From Clarkia xantiana subsp. parviflora (lineage: Eukaryota > Streptophyta > Magnoliopsida > Myrtales > Onagraceae), in contig JAPTYO010000050.1 in the NCBI GenBank assembly GCA_036873135.1, positions 1 to 64,000 of the forward strand: DNA of 64,000 nt, read 5' to 3'. Within the stretch, counting starts at the first letter, position 1. Each line of letters opens with the position of its first letter. The notes under the pieces were generated by a model. It was not told the DNA's origin and did not search any database. It worked only from the letters and a program-made list of their open reading frames with translations. Of this stretch, positions 1 to 14,338 are shown piece after piece. Made by a program: the position numbers and the translations under genes.

Positions 1-3000
1 TTTCATTTATTCTAGGCCTATTTTATATTTCAATGTCAATTTCGCGTTTTAGCTAATTTCAAAGTTCACTGTGTTTTTCCATAGGCAGCTGCCTATGGGT
101 TTTCGGCAATTTTTAATTTGCCGATACTCCTCACTCGGACCTCCGAATTGGATGATTTCAGGTGCGTTTTCATTTATTCTAGGCCTATTTTATATTTGCA
201 ATGTCAATTTCGCGTTTTAGCTAATTTCAAAGTTCACTGTTTTCCATAGGCACTGCCTATGGGTTTTTCGCATTTTTAATTTGCCGATATCTCCTCACTC
301 GGACCTCCAATTGGATGATTTCAGGTGCGTTTTCCTTTATTCTAGGCCTATTTATATTTGCAATGTCAATTTCGCGTTTTAGCTAATTTCAAAGTTCACT
401 GTTTTTTCATAGGCAGCTGCCTATGGGTTTTTCGCAATTTTTAATTTGCCGATATCTCCTCACTCGGACCTCCGAATTGGATATTTCAGGTGTGTTTTTC
501 CTTATTCTAGGCATATTTTATATTTGCAATGTCAATTTCGCGTTTTTAGCTAATTTCAAAGTTCACTGTTTTTTCATAGGCAGCTGCCTATGGGTTTTTC
601 GCAATTTTAAATTTGACGATATCTCCTCACTCAGACCTCCGAATTGGATGATTTCAGGTTTGTTTTCATTTTACTACGCTATTTATATTTCCAATGTAAT
701 TTCGCGTTTTAGCTAATTTCAAAGTTCACTGTTTTTTCCATAGGCAGCTGCTTATGGGTTTTCGCAATTTTTAATTTGCCGATATCTCCTCAACTCGAAC
801 CTCCGAATTGGTGATTTCAGGTGCGTTTTCATTAATTCTCTAGTCCTATTTTATATTTGCAATGTCATTTCAATTTCGCGTTTAGCTAATTTCAAATTTC
901 ACTGTTTTTTTTCCATAGGCCAGCTGCCTATGGGTTTTTCGCATTTTTAATTTGCCGATATCTCCTCACTCGCGACCTCCGAATTGGATGATTTCAGGTG
1001 CGTTTTCATTTATTCTAGGCCTATTTTATATTTGCAATGTCAATTTTGCGTTTTAGCTAATTTCAAAGTTCACTGTTTTTTTCCAAGGCAGCTGCTATGG
1101 GTTTTTCGCAATTTTTAATTTGCCGATATCTCCTCACTCGGACCTCCGAATTGGATGATTTCAGGTGCGTTTTCCTTTATTCTAGGCCTATTTTTATATT
1201 GCAATGTCAATTTCGCGTTTTAGCTAATTTCAAAGTTCACTGTTTTTTCATAGGCAGCTGCCTATGGGTTTTTCGCGCATTTTTAATTTGAGGACGATTC
1301 TCCTCACTCAGACCTCCGAATTGGATGATTTCAGGTTTGTTTTCATTTATACTAGGCCTTTTTATATTTCCAATGACAATTTCGCGTTTTAGCTAATTTC
1401 AAAGTTCAACTGTTTTTTCCATAGGCAGCTGCCTATGGGTTTTTCGGAATTTTAATTTGCCGATATCTCCTCACTCAGACCTCTGAATTGGATGATTTCA
1501 GGTGCGTTTTCATTATTCTAGGCCTATTTTACATTTCCAATGTCAATTTCGCGTTTTAGCTAATTTCAAATTTCACTGTTTTTTCCATAGGCAGCTGCCT
1601 ATGGGTTTTTCACAATTTTTAATTTGCCGATATCTCCTCACTCAGACCTCTGAATTGGATGATTTCAGGTGCGTTTTCATTTATTCTAGTCCTATTTATA
1701 TTTCAATGCCAATTTCGCGTTTTAGCTAATTTCAAAGTTCACTGTTTTTTCCATAGGCAGCTGCCTATGGGTTTTTCCGCAATTTTTAATTGCCGATATC
1801 TCCTCACTCACTCGGACCTCCGAATTGGATGATTTCAGGTGCGTTTTCATTTATTCTAGTCCTATTTTATATTTCCATGTCAATTTCGCGTTTTAGATAA
1901 TTTCAAAGTTCACTGTTTTTCCATAGGCAGCTGCCTATGGGTTTTTTCTCGGAATTTTTAATTTGCCGATATCTCCTCACTCAGACCTCTGAATTGGATG
2001 ATTTCAGGTGCGTTTTCATTTATTCTAGGCCTATTTTACATTTCCAATGTCAATTTCGCGTTTTAGCTAATTTCAAATTCACTGTTTTTTCCATAGGCAG
2101 CTGCCTATGGGTTTTTTCGCATTTTTAATTTGCCGATATCTCCTCACTCGACCTCCGAATTGGATGATTTCAGGTGCGTTTTCATTTATTCTAGACCTAT
2201 TTTATATTTGCAATGTCAATTCGCGTTTTAGCTAATTTCAAAGTTCACTGTTTTTTCCATAGGCAGCTGCCTATGGGTTTTCGCAATTTTTAATTGCCGA
2301 TATCTCCTCACTCGGACCTCCGAATTGGATGATTTCAGGTGCGTTTTCATTTATTCTAGGCCTATTTTATATTTTGCCAATGTCAATTTCGCGTTTTAGC
2401 TAATTTCAAAGTTCACTGTTTTTCCATAGGCAGCTGCCTATGGGTTTTTCGCAATTTTTAATTTGCCGATATCTCCTCACTCGGACCTCCGAATTGGATG
2501 ATTTCAGGTGCGTTTTCATTTATTCTAGTCCTATTTTATATTTCCTATGTCAATTTCGCGTTTTAGCTAATTTCAAAGTTCACTGTTTTTTCCATAGGCA
2601 GCTGCCTATGGGTTTTTCGGAATTTTTAATTTGCCGATATCTCCTCCTCAGACCTCTGAATTGGATGATTTCAGGTGCGTTTTCATTTATTCAGGACTAT
2701 TTTTATTTCCCATGTCAATTTCTCGTTTTAGCTAATTTCAAATTTCACTGTTTTTTCATAGGCAGCTGCCTATGGGTTTTTCGCAATTTTTAATTTGCCG
2801 ATATCTCCTCACTCGAACCTCCGAATTGGATGATTTCAGGTGCGTTTTTCATTTATTCTAGGCCTATTTTATATTTGCAATGTCAATTTCGCGTTTTAGC
2901 TAATTTCAAAGTTCACTGTTTTTTCCATAGGCAGCTGCCTATGGGTTTTTCGCAATTTTTAATTTGCCGATATCTCCTCACTCGACCTCCTCCGAATTGG

Positions 3001-5600
3001 ATGATTTCAGGTGCGTTTTCATTTATTCTAGGCCTATTTTATATTTGCAATGTCAATTTCGCGTTTTAGCTAATTTCAAAGTTCACTGTTTTTTCCATAG
3101 GCAGCTTGCCTATGGGTTTTTCGCAATTTTAATTTGCCGATATCTCCTCACTCGGACCTCCGAATTGGATGATTTCAGGTGCGTTTTCCTTTATTCTAGC
3201 CTATTTTATATTTGCAATGTCAATTTCGCGTTTTAGCTAATTTCAAAGTTCACTGTTTTTTCAATAGGCAGCTGCCTATATGGGTTTTTCGCAATTTTTA
3301 ATTTGACGATATCTCCTCACTCAGACCTCCGAATTGGATGATTTCAGGTTTGTTTTCATTTATACTATGCCTATTTTACATTTCCAATGTCAATTTCGCG
3401 TTTTAGCTATTTCAAAAGTTCACTGTTTTTTCCATAGGCAGCTGCTTATGGGTTTTTCGCAATTTTTAATTTGCCGATATCTCCTCACTCGAACCTCCGA
3501 ATTGGATGATTTCAGGTGCGTTTTCATTAATTCTAGTCCTATTTTATATTTCCAATGTCAATTTCGCGTTTTAGCTAATTTCAATTTCACTGTTTTTTTC
3601 CATAGGCACCTGCCTATGGGTTTTTCGGAATTTTTAATTTGCCGATATCTCCTCACTCAGACCTCTGAATTGATGATTTCAGGTGCGTTTTCATTTATTC
3701 TAGGCCTATTTTACATTTCCAATGTCAATTTCGCGTTTAGCTAATTCAAATTTCACTATTTTTTTACATAGGCAGCTGCCTATGGGTTTTTCGCAATTTT
3801 TAATTTGCCGATATCTCCTCACTGACCTCCGAATTGGATGATTTCAGGTGCGTTTTCATTTATTCTAGGCCTATTTTATATTGCAATGTCAATTTTGCGT
3901 TTTAGCTAATTTCAAAGTTCACTGTTTTTTCCATAGGCAGCTGCCTATGGGTTTTTTCGCAATTTTAATTTGCCGATATCTCCTCACTCGGACCTCGAAT
4001 TGGATGATTTCAGGTGCGTTTTCATTTATTTAGGCCTATTTTATATTTGCAATGTCAATTTCGCGTTTTAGCTAATTTCAAAGTTCACTGTTTTTTCCAT
4101 AGGCAGCTGCCTATGGTTTTTTCGCAATTTTTAATTTGCCGATATCTCCTCACTCGGACCCTCCGAATTGGATGATTTCAGGTGCGTTTTCCTTTATTCT
4201 AGGCCTATTTATATTTGCATGTCAATTTTCGCGTTTTAGCTAATTTCAAAGTTCAATGTTTTTTCAATAGGCAGCTGCCTATGGTTTTTCGCAATTTTTA
4301 ATTTGACGATATCTCCTCACTCAGACCTCCGAATTGGATGATTTCAGGTTTGTTTTCATTTATACTAGGCCTATTTTATATTTCCAATGACAATTTCGCG
4401 TTTTAGCTAATTTCAAAGTTCACTGTTTTTTCCATAGGCAGCTGCCTATGGGTTTTTCGGAATTTTTAATTTGCCGATATCTCCTCACTCAGACCTCTGA
4501 ATTGGATGATTTCAGGTGCGTTTTCATTTATTCTAGGCCTATTTTACATTTCCAATGTCAATTTCGCGTTTTAGCTAATTTCAAATTCCACTGTTTTTTC
4601 CATAGGCAGCTGCCTATGGGTTTTTTCGCATTTTTAATTTGCGATATCTCCTCACTCGAAACTCCGAATTGGATGATTTCAGGTGCGTTTTCATTAATTC
4701 TAGTCCTATTTTATATTTCCAATGTCAATTTCGCGTTTTAGCTAATTTCAAATTTCACTGTTTTTTCCATAGGCAGCTGCCTATGGGTTTTTCGGAATTT
4801 TTAATTTGCCGATATCTCCTCACTCAGACCTCTGAATTGGATGATTTCAGGTGCGTTTTCATTTATTCTAGGCCTATTTTACATTTCCAATGTCAATTTC
4901 GCGTTTTTAGCTATTCAAATTTCACTATTTTTTACATAGGCAGCTGCCTATCGGTTTTCGCAATTTTTAATTTGCCGATATCTCCTCACTCGAACCTCCG
5001 AATTGGATGATTTCAGGTGCGTTTTCATTTATTCTAGGCCTATTTTATATTTGCATGTCAATTTTGCGTTTTAGCTAATTTCAAAGTTCAATGTTTTTTT
5101 CCATAGGCAGCTGCCTATGGGTTTTTCGCAATTTTTAATTTGCCGATATCTCCTCACTCGACCTCCGAATTGGATGATTTCAGGTGCGTTTTCATTTATT
5201 CTAGGCCTATTTTATATTGCAATGTCAATTTCGCGTTTTAGCTAATTTCAAAGTTCACTGTTTTTTCCATAGGCAGCTGCCTATGGGTTTTTCGCAATTT
5301 TAATTTGCCGATATCTCCTCACTCGGACCTCCGAATTGGATGATTTCAGGTGCGTTTTCCTTTATTCTAGGCCTATTTTATATTTGCAATGTCAATTTCG
5401 CGTTTTAGCTAATTTCAAAGTTCAATGTTTTTTCATAGGCAGCTGCCTATGGGTTTTTCGCAATTTTTAATTTGACGATATCTCCTCACTCAGACCTCCG
5501 AATTGATGATTTCAGGTTTGTTTTCATTTATACTAGGCCTATTTTATATTTCCAATGACAATTTCGCGTTTTAGCTAATTTCAAAGTTCATTGTTTTTTC
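1..5600 (+). repeat. Indel-rich left part of the satellite array
   Basis: Same monomer family, but almost every monomer carries one or more single-base insertions or deletions, often in T or A runs (tttttcca against ttttttcca, tggatattt against tggatgattt). The forward open frame is therefore broken every 60 to 140 codons. The indels thin out to the right and are nearly absent beyond about 13 kb. This could be a decayed array edge or unpolished long-read consensus near a contig end; the homopolymer bias favours the second. Confidence 0.8.
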
Positions 5601-8600
5601 CATAGGCAGCTGCCTATGGGTTTTTCGGAATTTTTAATTTGCCGATATCTCCTCACTCAGACCTCTGAATTGGATGATTTCAGGTGCGTTTTCATTTATT
5701 CTAGGCCTATTTTACATTTCGAATGTCAATTTCGCGTTTTAGCTAATTTCAAATTTCACTGTTTTTTCCATAGGCAGCTGCCTATGGGTTTTTCGCAATT
5801 TTTAATTTGCCGATATCTCCTCACTCAGACCTCTGAATTGGATGATTTCAGGTGCGTTTTCATTTATTCTAGTCCTATTTTATATTTCCAATGTCAATTT
5901 CGCGTTTTAGCTAATTTCAAAGTTCACTGTTTTTTCCATATTCAGCTCCCTATGGGTTTTTCGCAATTTTTAATTTGCCGATATCTCCTCACTCGGACCT
6001 CCGAATTGGATGATTTCAGGTGCGTTTTCATTTATTCTAGTCCTATTTTATATTTCCAATGTCAATTTCGCGTTTTAGCTAATTTCAAAGTTCACTGTTT
6101 TTTCCATAGGCAGCTGCCTATGGGTTTTTCGGAATTTTTAATTTGCCGATATCTCCTCACTCAGACCTCTGAATTGGATGATTTCAGGTGCGTTTTTCAT
6201 TTATTCTAGGCCTATTTTACATTTCCAATGTCAATTTCGCGTTTTAGCTAATTTCAAATTCACTGTTTTTTCCATAGGCAGCTGCCTATGGGTTTTTCGC
6301 AATTTTTAATTTGCCGATATCTCCTCACTCGAACCTCCGAATTGGATGATTTCAGGTGCGTTTTCATTTATTCTAGACCTATTTTATATTTGCAATGTCA
6401 ATTACGCGTTTTAGCTAATTTCAAAGTTCACTGTTTTTTCCATAGGCAGTTGCCTATGGGTTTTTCACAATTTTTATTTTGCCGATATCTCCTCACTCGG
6501 ACCTCCGAATTGGATGATTTCAGGTGCGTTTTCATTTATTCTAGGCCTATTTTATATTTGCAATGTCAATTTCGCGTTTTAGCTAATTTCAAAGTTCACT
6601 GTTTTTTCCATAGGCAGCTGCCTATGGGTTTTTCGCAATTTTTAATTTGCCGATATCTCCTCACTCGGACCTCCGAATTGGATGATTTCAGGTGCGTTTT
6701 CATTTATTCTAGTCCTATTTTATATTTCTAATGTCAATTTCGCGTTTTAGCTAATTTCAAAGTTCACTGTTTTTTTCCATAGGCAGCTGCCTATGGGTTT
6801 TTCGAATTTTTAATTTGCCGATATCTCCTCACTCAGACCTCTGAATTGGATGATTTCAGGTGCGTTTTCATTTATTCTAGGACTATTTTACATTTCCAAT
6901 GTCAATTTCGCGTTTTAGCTAATTTCAAATTTCACTGTTTTTTCCATAGGCAGCTGCCTATGGGTTTTTCGCAATTTTTAATTTGCCGATATCTCCTCAC
7001 TCGAACCTCCGAATTGGATGATTTCAGGTGCGTTTTCATTTATTCTAGGCCTATTTTATATTTGCAATGTCAATTTCGCGTTTTAGCTAATTTCAAAGTT
7101 CACTGTTTTTTCCATAGGCAGCTGCCTATGGGTTTTTCGCAATTTTTAATTTGCCGATATCTCCTCACTCGGACCTCCGAATTGGATGATTTCAGGTGCG
7201 TTTTCATTTATTCTAGGCCTATTTTATATTTGCAATGTCAATTTCGCGTTTTAGCTAATTTCAAAGTTCACTGTTTTTTCCATAGGCAGCTGCCTATGGG
7301 TTTTTCGCAATTTTTAATTTGCCGATATCTCCTCACTCGGACCTCCGAATTGGATGATTTCAGGTGCGTTTTCATTTATTCTAGTCCTATTTTATATTTC
7401 TAATGTCAATTTCGCGTTTTAGCTAATTTCAAAGTTCACTGTTTTTTCCATAGGCAGCTGCCTATGGGTTTTTCGAATTTTTAATTTGCCGATATCTCCT
7501 CACTCAGACCTCTGAATTGGATGATTTCAGGTGCGTTTTCATTTATTCTAGGCCTATTTTATATTTGCAATGTCAATTTCGCGTTTTAGCTAATTTCAAA
7601 GTTCAATGTTTTTTCATAGGCAGCTGCCTATGGGTTTTTCGCAATTTTTAATTTGACGATATCTCCTCACTCAGACCTCCGAATTGGATGATTTCAGGTT
7701 TGTTTTCATTTACTAGGCCTATTTTATATTTCCAATGACAATTTCGCGTTTTAGCTAATTTCAAAGTTCACTGTTTTTTCCATAGGCAGCTGCCTATGGG
7801 TTTTTCGGAATTTTTAATTTGCCGATATCTCCTCACTCGAACCTCCGAATTGGATGATTTCAGGTGCGTTTTCATTAATTCTAGTCCTATTTTATATTTC
7901 CAATGTCAATTTCGCGTTTTAGCTAATTTCAAATTTCACTGTTTTTTCCATAGGCAGCTGCCTATGGGTTTTTCGCAATTTTTAATTTGCCGATATCTCC
8001 TCACTCGAACCTCCGAATTGGATGATTTCAGGTGCGTTTTCATTAATTCTAGTCCTATTTTATATTTCCAATGTCAATTTCGCGTTTTAGCTAATTTCAA
8101 ATTTCACTGTTTTTTCCATAGGCAGCTGCCTATGGGTTTTTCGGAATTTTTAATTTGCCGATATCTCCTCACTCAGACCTCTGAATTGGATGATTTCAGG
8201 TGCGTTTTCATTTATTCTAGGCCTATTTTACATTTCCAATGTCAATTTCGCGTTTTAGCTAATTCAAATTTCACTATTTTTTACATAGGCAGCTGCCTAT
8301 GGGTTTTTCGCAATTTTTAATTTGTCGATATCTCCTCACTCGAACCTCCGAATTGGATGATTTCAGGTGCGTTTTCATTTATTCTAGGCCTATTTTATAT
8401 TTGCAATGTCAATTTCGCGTTTTAGCTAATTTCAAAGTTCACTGTTTTTTCCATAGGCAGCTGCCTATGGGTTTTTCGCAATTTTAATTTGCCGATATCT
8501 CCTCACTCGGACCTCCGAATTGGATGATTTCAGGTGCGTTTTCATTTATTCTAGGCCTATTTTATATTTGCAATGTCAATTTCGCGTTTTAGCTAATTTC

Positions 8601-10028
8601 AAAGTTCACTGTTTTTTCCATAGGCAGCTGCCTATGGGTTTTTCGCAATTTTTAATTTGCCGATATCTCCTCACTCGGACCTCCGAATTGGATGATTTCA
8701 GGTGCGTTTTCATTTATTCTAGGCCTATTTTGTATTTGCAATGTCAATTTCGCGTTTTAGCTAATTTCAAAGTTCACTGTTTTTTCCATAGGCAGCTGCC
8801 TATGGGTTTTTCGCAATTTTTAATTTGCCGATATCTCCTCACTCGGACCTCCGAATTGATGATTTCAGTGCGTTTTCATTTATTCTAGTCCTATTTTATA
8901 TTTCCAATGTCAATTTCGCGTTTTAGCTAATTTCAAAGTTCACTGTTTTTTCCATAGGCAGCTGCCTATGGGTTTTTCGGAATTTTTAATTTGCCGATAT
9001 CTCCTCACTCAGACCTCTGAATTGGATGATTTCAGGTGCGTTTTCATTTATTCTAGGCCTATTTTACATTTCCAATGTCAATTTCGCGTTTTAGCTAATT
9101 TCAAATTTCACTGTTTTTTCCATAGGCAGCTGCCTATGGGTTTTTCGCAATTTTATTTTGCCGATATCTCCTCACTCGGACCTCCGAATTGGATGATTTC
9201 AGGTGCGTTTTCATTTATTCTAGGCCTATTTTATATTTGCAATGTCAATTTCGCGTTTTAGCTAATTTCAAAGTTCACTGTTTTTTCCATAGGCAGCTGC
9301 CTATGGGTTTTTCGCAATTTTTAATTTGCCGATATCTCCTCACTCGGACCTCCGAATTGGATGATTTCAGGTGCGTTTTCATTTATTCTAGTCCTATTTT
9401 ATATTTCTAATGTCAATTTCGCGTTTTAGCTAATTTCAAAGTTCACTGTTTTTTCCATAGGCAGCTGCCTATGGGTTTTTCGGAATTTTTAATTTGCCGA
9501 TATCTCCTCACTCAGACCTCTGAATTGGATGATTTCAGGTGCGTTTTCATTTATTCTAGGACTATTTTACATTTCCAATGTCAATTTCGCGTTTTAGCTA
9601 ATTTCAAATTTCACTGTTTTTTCCATAGGCAGCTGCCTATGGGTTTTTCGCAATTTTTAATTTGCCGATATCTCCTCACTCGAACCTCCGAATTGGATGA
9701 TTTCAGGTGCGTTTTCATTTATTCTAGGCCTATTTTATATTTGCAATGTCAATTTCGCGTTTTAGCTAATTTCAAAGTTCACTGTTTTTTCCATAGGCAG
9801 CTGCCTATGGGTTTTTCGCAATTTTTAATTTGCCGATATCTCCTCACTCGGACCTCCGAATTGGATGATTTCAGGTGCGTTTTCATTTATTCTAGGCCTA
9901 TTTTGTATTTGCAATGTCAATTTCGCGTTTTAGCTAATTTCAAAGTTCACTGTTTTTTCAATAGGCAGCTGCCTATGGGTTTTTCGCAATTTTTAATTTG
10001 ACGATATCTCCTCACTCAGACCTCCGAA

Positions 10029-12400
10029 TTGGATGATTTCAGGTTTGTTTTCATTTATACTAGGCCTATTTTATATTTCCAATGTCAATTTCGCGTTTTA
10101 TCTAATTTCAAAGTTCACTGTTTTTTCCATAGGCAGCTGCCTATGGGTTTTTCGCAATTTTTAATTTGCCGATATCTCCTCACTCAGACCTCCGAATTGG
10201 ATGATTTCAGGTGCGTTTTCATTTAATCTAGGCCTATTTTACATTTCCAATGTCAATTTCGCGTTTTAGCTAATTTCAAATTTCACTGTTTTTTCCATAG
10301 GCAGCTGCCTATGGGTTTTTCGCAATTTTTAATTTGCCGATATCTCCTCACTCGAACCTCCGAATTGGATGATTTCAGGTGCGTTTTCATTTATTCTAGG
10401 CCTATTTTATATTTGCAATGTCAATTTCGCGTTTTAGCTAATTTCAAAGTTCACTGTTTTTTCCATAGGCAGCTGCCTATGGGTTTTTCGCAATTTTATT
10501 TTGCCGATATCTCCTCACTCGGACCTCCGAATTGGATGATTTCAGGTGCGTTTTCATTTATTCTAGGCCTATTTTATATTTCCAATGTCAATTACGCGTT
10601 TTAGCTAGTTTCAAAGTTCACTGTTTTTTCCATAGGCAGCTGCCTATGGGTTTTTCGCAATTTTTAATTTGCCGATATCTCCTCACTCGGACCTCCGAAT
10701 TGGATGATTTCAGGTGCGTTTTCATTTATTCTAGGCCTATTTTATATTTGCAATGTCAATTTCGCGTTTTAGCTAATTTCAAAGTTCACTGTTTTTTCCA
10801 TAGGCAGCTGCCTATGGATTTTTCGCAATTTTTAATTTGCCGATATCTCCTCACTCAGACCTCCGAATTGGATGATTTCAGGTGCGTTTTCATTTAATCT
10901 AGGCCTATTTTACATTTCCAATGTCAATTTCGCGTTTTAGCTAATTTCAAATTTCACTGTTTTTTCCATAGGCAGCTACCTATGGGTTTTTCGCAATTTT
11001 TAATTTGCCGATATCTCCTCACTCGGACCTCTGAATTGGATGATTTCAGGTGCGTTTTCATTTATTCTAGGCCTATTTTGTATTTGCAATGTCAATTTCG
11101 CGTTTTAGCTAATTTCAAAGTTCACTGTTTTTTCCATAGGCAGCTGCCTATGGGTTTTTCGCAATTTTTAATTTGACGATATCTCCTCACTCAGACCTCC
11201 GAATTGGATGATTTCAGGTTTGTTTTCATTTATACTAGGCCTATTTTATATTTCCAATGTCAATTTCGCGTTTTAGCTAATTTCAAAGTTCACTGTTTTT
11301 TCCATAGGCAGCTGCCTATGGGTTTTTCGCAATTTTTAATTTGCCGATATCTCCTCACTCAGACCTCCGAATTGGATGATTTCAGGTGCGTTTTCATTTA
11401 ATCTAGGCCTATTTTACATTTCCAATGTCAATTTCGCATTTTAGCTAATTTCAAATTTCACTGTTTTTTCCATAGGCAGCTGCCTATGGGTTTTTCGCAA
11501 TTTTTAATTTGCCGATATCTCCTCACTCGAACCTCCGAATTGGATGATTTCAGGTGCGTTTTCATTTATTCTAGGCCTATTTTATATTTGCAATGTCAAT
11601 TTCGCGTTTTAGCTAATTTCAAAGTTCACTGTTTTTTCCATAGGCAGCTGCCTATGGGTTTTTCGCAATTTTTATTTTGCCGATATCTCCTCACTCGGAC
11701 CTCCGAATTGGATGATTTCAGGTGCGTTTTCATTTATTCTAGGCCTATTTTATATTTCCAATGTCAATTACGCGTTTTAGCTAGTTTCAAAGTTCACTGT
11801 TTTTTCCATAGGCAGCTGCCTATGGGTTTTTCGCAATTTTTAATTTGCCGATATCTCCTCACTCGGACCTCCGAATTGGATGATTTCAGGTGCGTTTTCA
11901 TTTATTCTAGGCCTATTTTATATTTGCAATGTCAATTTCGCGTTTTAGCTAATTTCAAAGTTCACTGTTTTTTCCATAGGCAGCTGCCTATGGATTTTTC
12001 GCAATTTTTAATTTGCCGATATCTCCTCACTCAGACCTCTGAATTGGATGATTTCAGGTGCGTTTTCATTTATTCTAGGCCTATTTTATATTTGCAATGT
12101 CAATTTCGCGTTTTAGCTAATTTCAAAGTTCACTGTTTTTTCCATAGGCAGCTGCCTATGGGTTTTTCGCAATTTTTAATTTGCCGATATCTCCTCACTC
12201 GGACCTCCGAATTGGATGATTTCAGGTGCGTTTTCATTTATTCTAGGCCTATTTTGTATTTGCAATGTCAATTTCGCGTTTTAGCTAATTTCAAAGTTCA
12301 CTGTTTTTTCCATAGGCAGCTGCCTATGGGTTTTTCGCAATTTTTAATTTGCCGATATCTCCTCACTCGGACCTCCGAATTGAATGATTTCAGTGCGTTT
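10029..12400 (+). repeat. Satellite sub-block with a 7-monomer higher-order period (about 1175 bp)
   Basis: The monomer with the variant TTTCAGGTTTGTTTTC at about 10029 recurs at about 11204, and the surrounding order of variants (the TTTAATCTAGG monomer, the GAACC monomer) repeats at the same offset of 1175 bp, which is 7 x 168 minus 1. Two consecutive copies are visible. The copies differ by a few substitutions, so this block is older or less homogenised than the 12-monomer block to its right. Confidence 0.65.
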
Positions 12401-14338
12401 TCATTTATTCTAGTCCTATTTTATATTTCCAATGTCAATTTCGCGTTTTAGCTAATTTCAAAGTTCACTGTTTTTTCCATAGGCAGCTGCCTATGGGTTT
12501 TTCGGAATTTTTAATTTGCCGATATCTCCTCACTCAGACCTCTGAATTGGATGATTTCAGGTGCGTTTTCATTTATTCTAGGCCTATTTTACATTTCCAA
12601 TGTCAATTTCGCGTTTTAGCTAATTTCAAATTCACTGTTTTTTCCATAGGCAGCTGCCTATGGGTTTTTCGCAATTTTTAATTTGCCGATATCTCCTCAC
12701 TCGAACCTCCGAATTGGATGATTTCAGGTGCGTTTTCATTTATTCTAGACCTATTTTATATTTGCAATGTCAATTACGCGTTTTAGCTAATTTCAAAGTT
12801 CACTGTTTTTTCCATAGGCAGCTGCCTATGGGTTTTTCGCAATTTTTAATTTGCCGATATCTCCTCACTCGGACCTCCGAATTGGATGATTTCAGGTGCG
12901 TTTTCATTTATTCTAGGCCTATTTTATATTTGCAATGTCAATTTCGCGTTTTAGCTAATTTCAAAGTTCACTGTTTTTTCCATAGGCAGTTGCCTATGGG
13001 TTTTTCGCAATTTTTAATTTGCCAATATCTCCTCACTCAGACCTCCGAATTGGATGATTTCAGGTGCGTTTTCATTTATTCTAGGCCTATTTTATATTTG
13101 CAATGTCTATTTCGCGTTTTAGCTAATTTCAAAGTTCACTGTTTTTTCCATAGGCAGCTGCCTATGGGTTTTTCGCAATTTTTAATTTGCCGATATCTCC
13201 TCACTCGAACCTCCGAATTGGATGATTTCAGGTGCGTTTTCATTTATTCTAGGCCTATTTTATATTTGCAATGTCAATTTCGCGTTTTAGCTAATTTCAA
13301 AGTTCACAGTTTTTTCCATAGGCAGCTGCCTATGGGTTTTTCGCAATTTTTATTTTGCCGATATCTCCTCACTCGGACCTCCGAATTGGATGATTTCTAG
13401 TGCGTTTTCATTTATTCTAGGCCTATTTTATATTTGCAATGTCAATTTCGCGTTTTAGCTAATTTCAAAGTTCACTGTTTTTTCCATAGGCAGCTGCCTA
13501 TAGGTTTTTCGCAATTTTTAATTTGCCGATATCTCCTCACTCGGACCTCCGAATTGGATGATTTCAGGTGCGTTTTCCTTTATTCTAGGCCTATTTTATA
13601 TTTGCAATGTCAATTTCGCGTTTTAGCTAATTTCAAAGTTCACTGTTTTTTCAATAGGCAGCTGCCTATGGGTTTTTCGCAATTTTTAATTTGACGATAT
13701 CTCCTCACTCAGACCTCCGAATTGGATGATTTCAGGTTTGTTTTCATTTATACTAGGCCTATTTTATATTTCCAATGTTAATTTCGCGTTTTAGCTAATT
13801 TCAAAGTTCACTGTTTTTTCCATAGGCAGCTGCTTATGGGTTTTTCGCAATTTTTAATTTGCCGATATCTCCTCACTCGAACCTCCGAATTGGATGATTT
13901 CAGGTGCGTTTTCATTATTCTAGTCCTATTTTATATTTCCAATGTCAATTTCGCGTTTTAGCTAATTTCAAAGTTCACTGTTTTTTCCATAGGCAGCTGC
14001 CTATGGGTTTTTCGGAATTTTTAATTTGCCGATATCTCCTCACTCAGACCTCTGAATTGGATGATTTCAGGTGCGTTTTCATTTATTCTAGTCCTATTAT
14101 ATATTTCCAATGTCAATTTCGCGTTTTAGCTAATTTCAAAGTTCACTGTTTTTTCCATAGGCAGCTGCCTATGGGTTTTTCGCAATTTTTAATTTGCCGT
14201 TATCTCCTCACTCAGACCTCCGAATTGGATGATTTCAGGTGCGTTTTCATTTATTCTAGGCCTATTTTACATTTCCAATGTCAATTTCGCGTTTTATCTA
14301 ATTTCAAATTTCACTGTTTTTTCCATAGGCAGCTGCCT

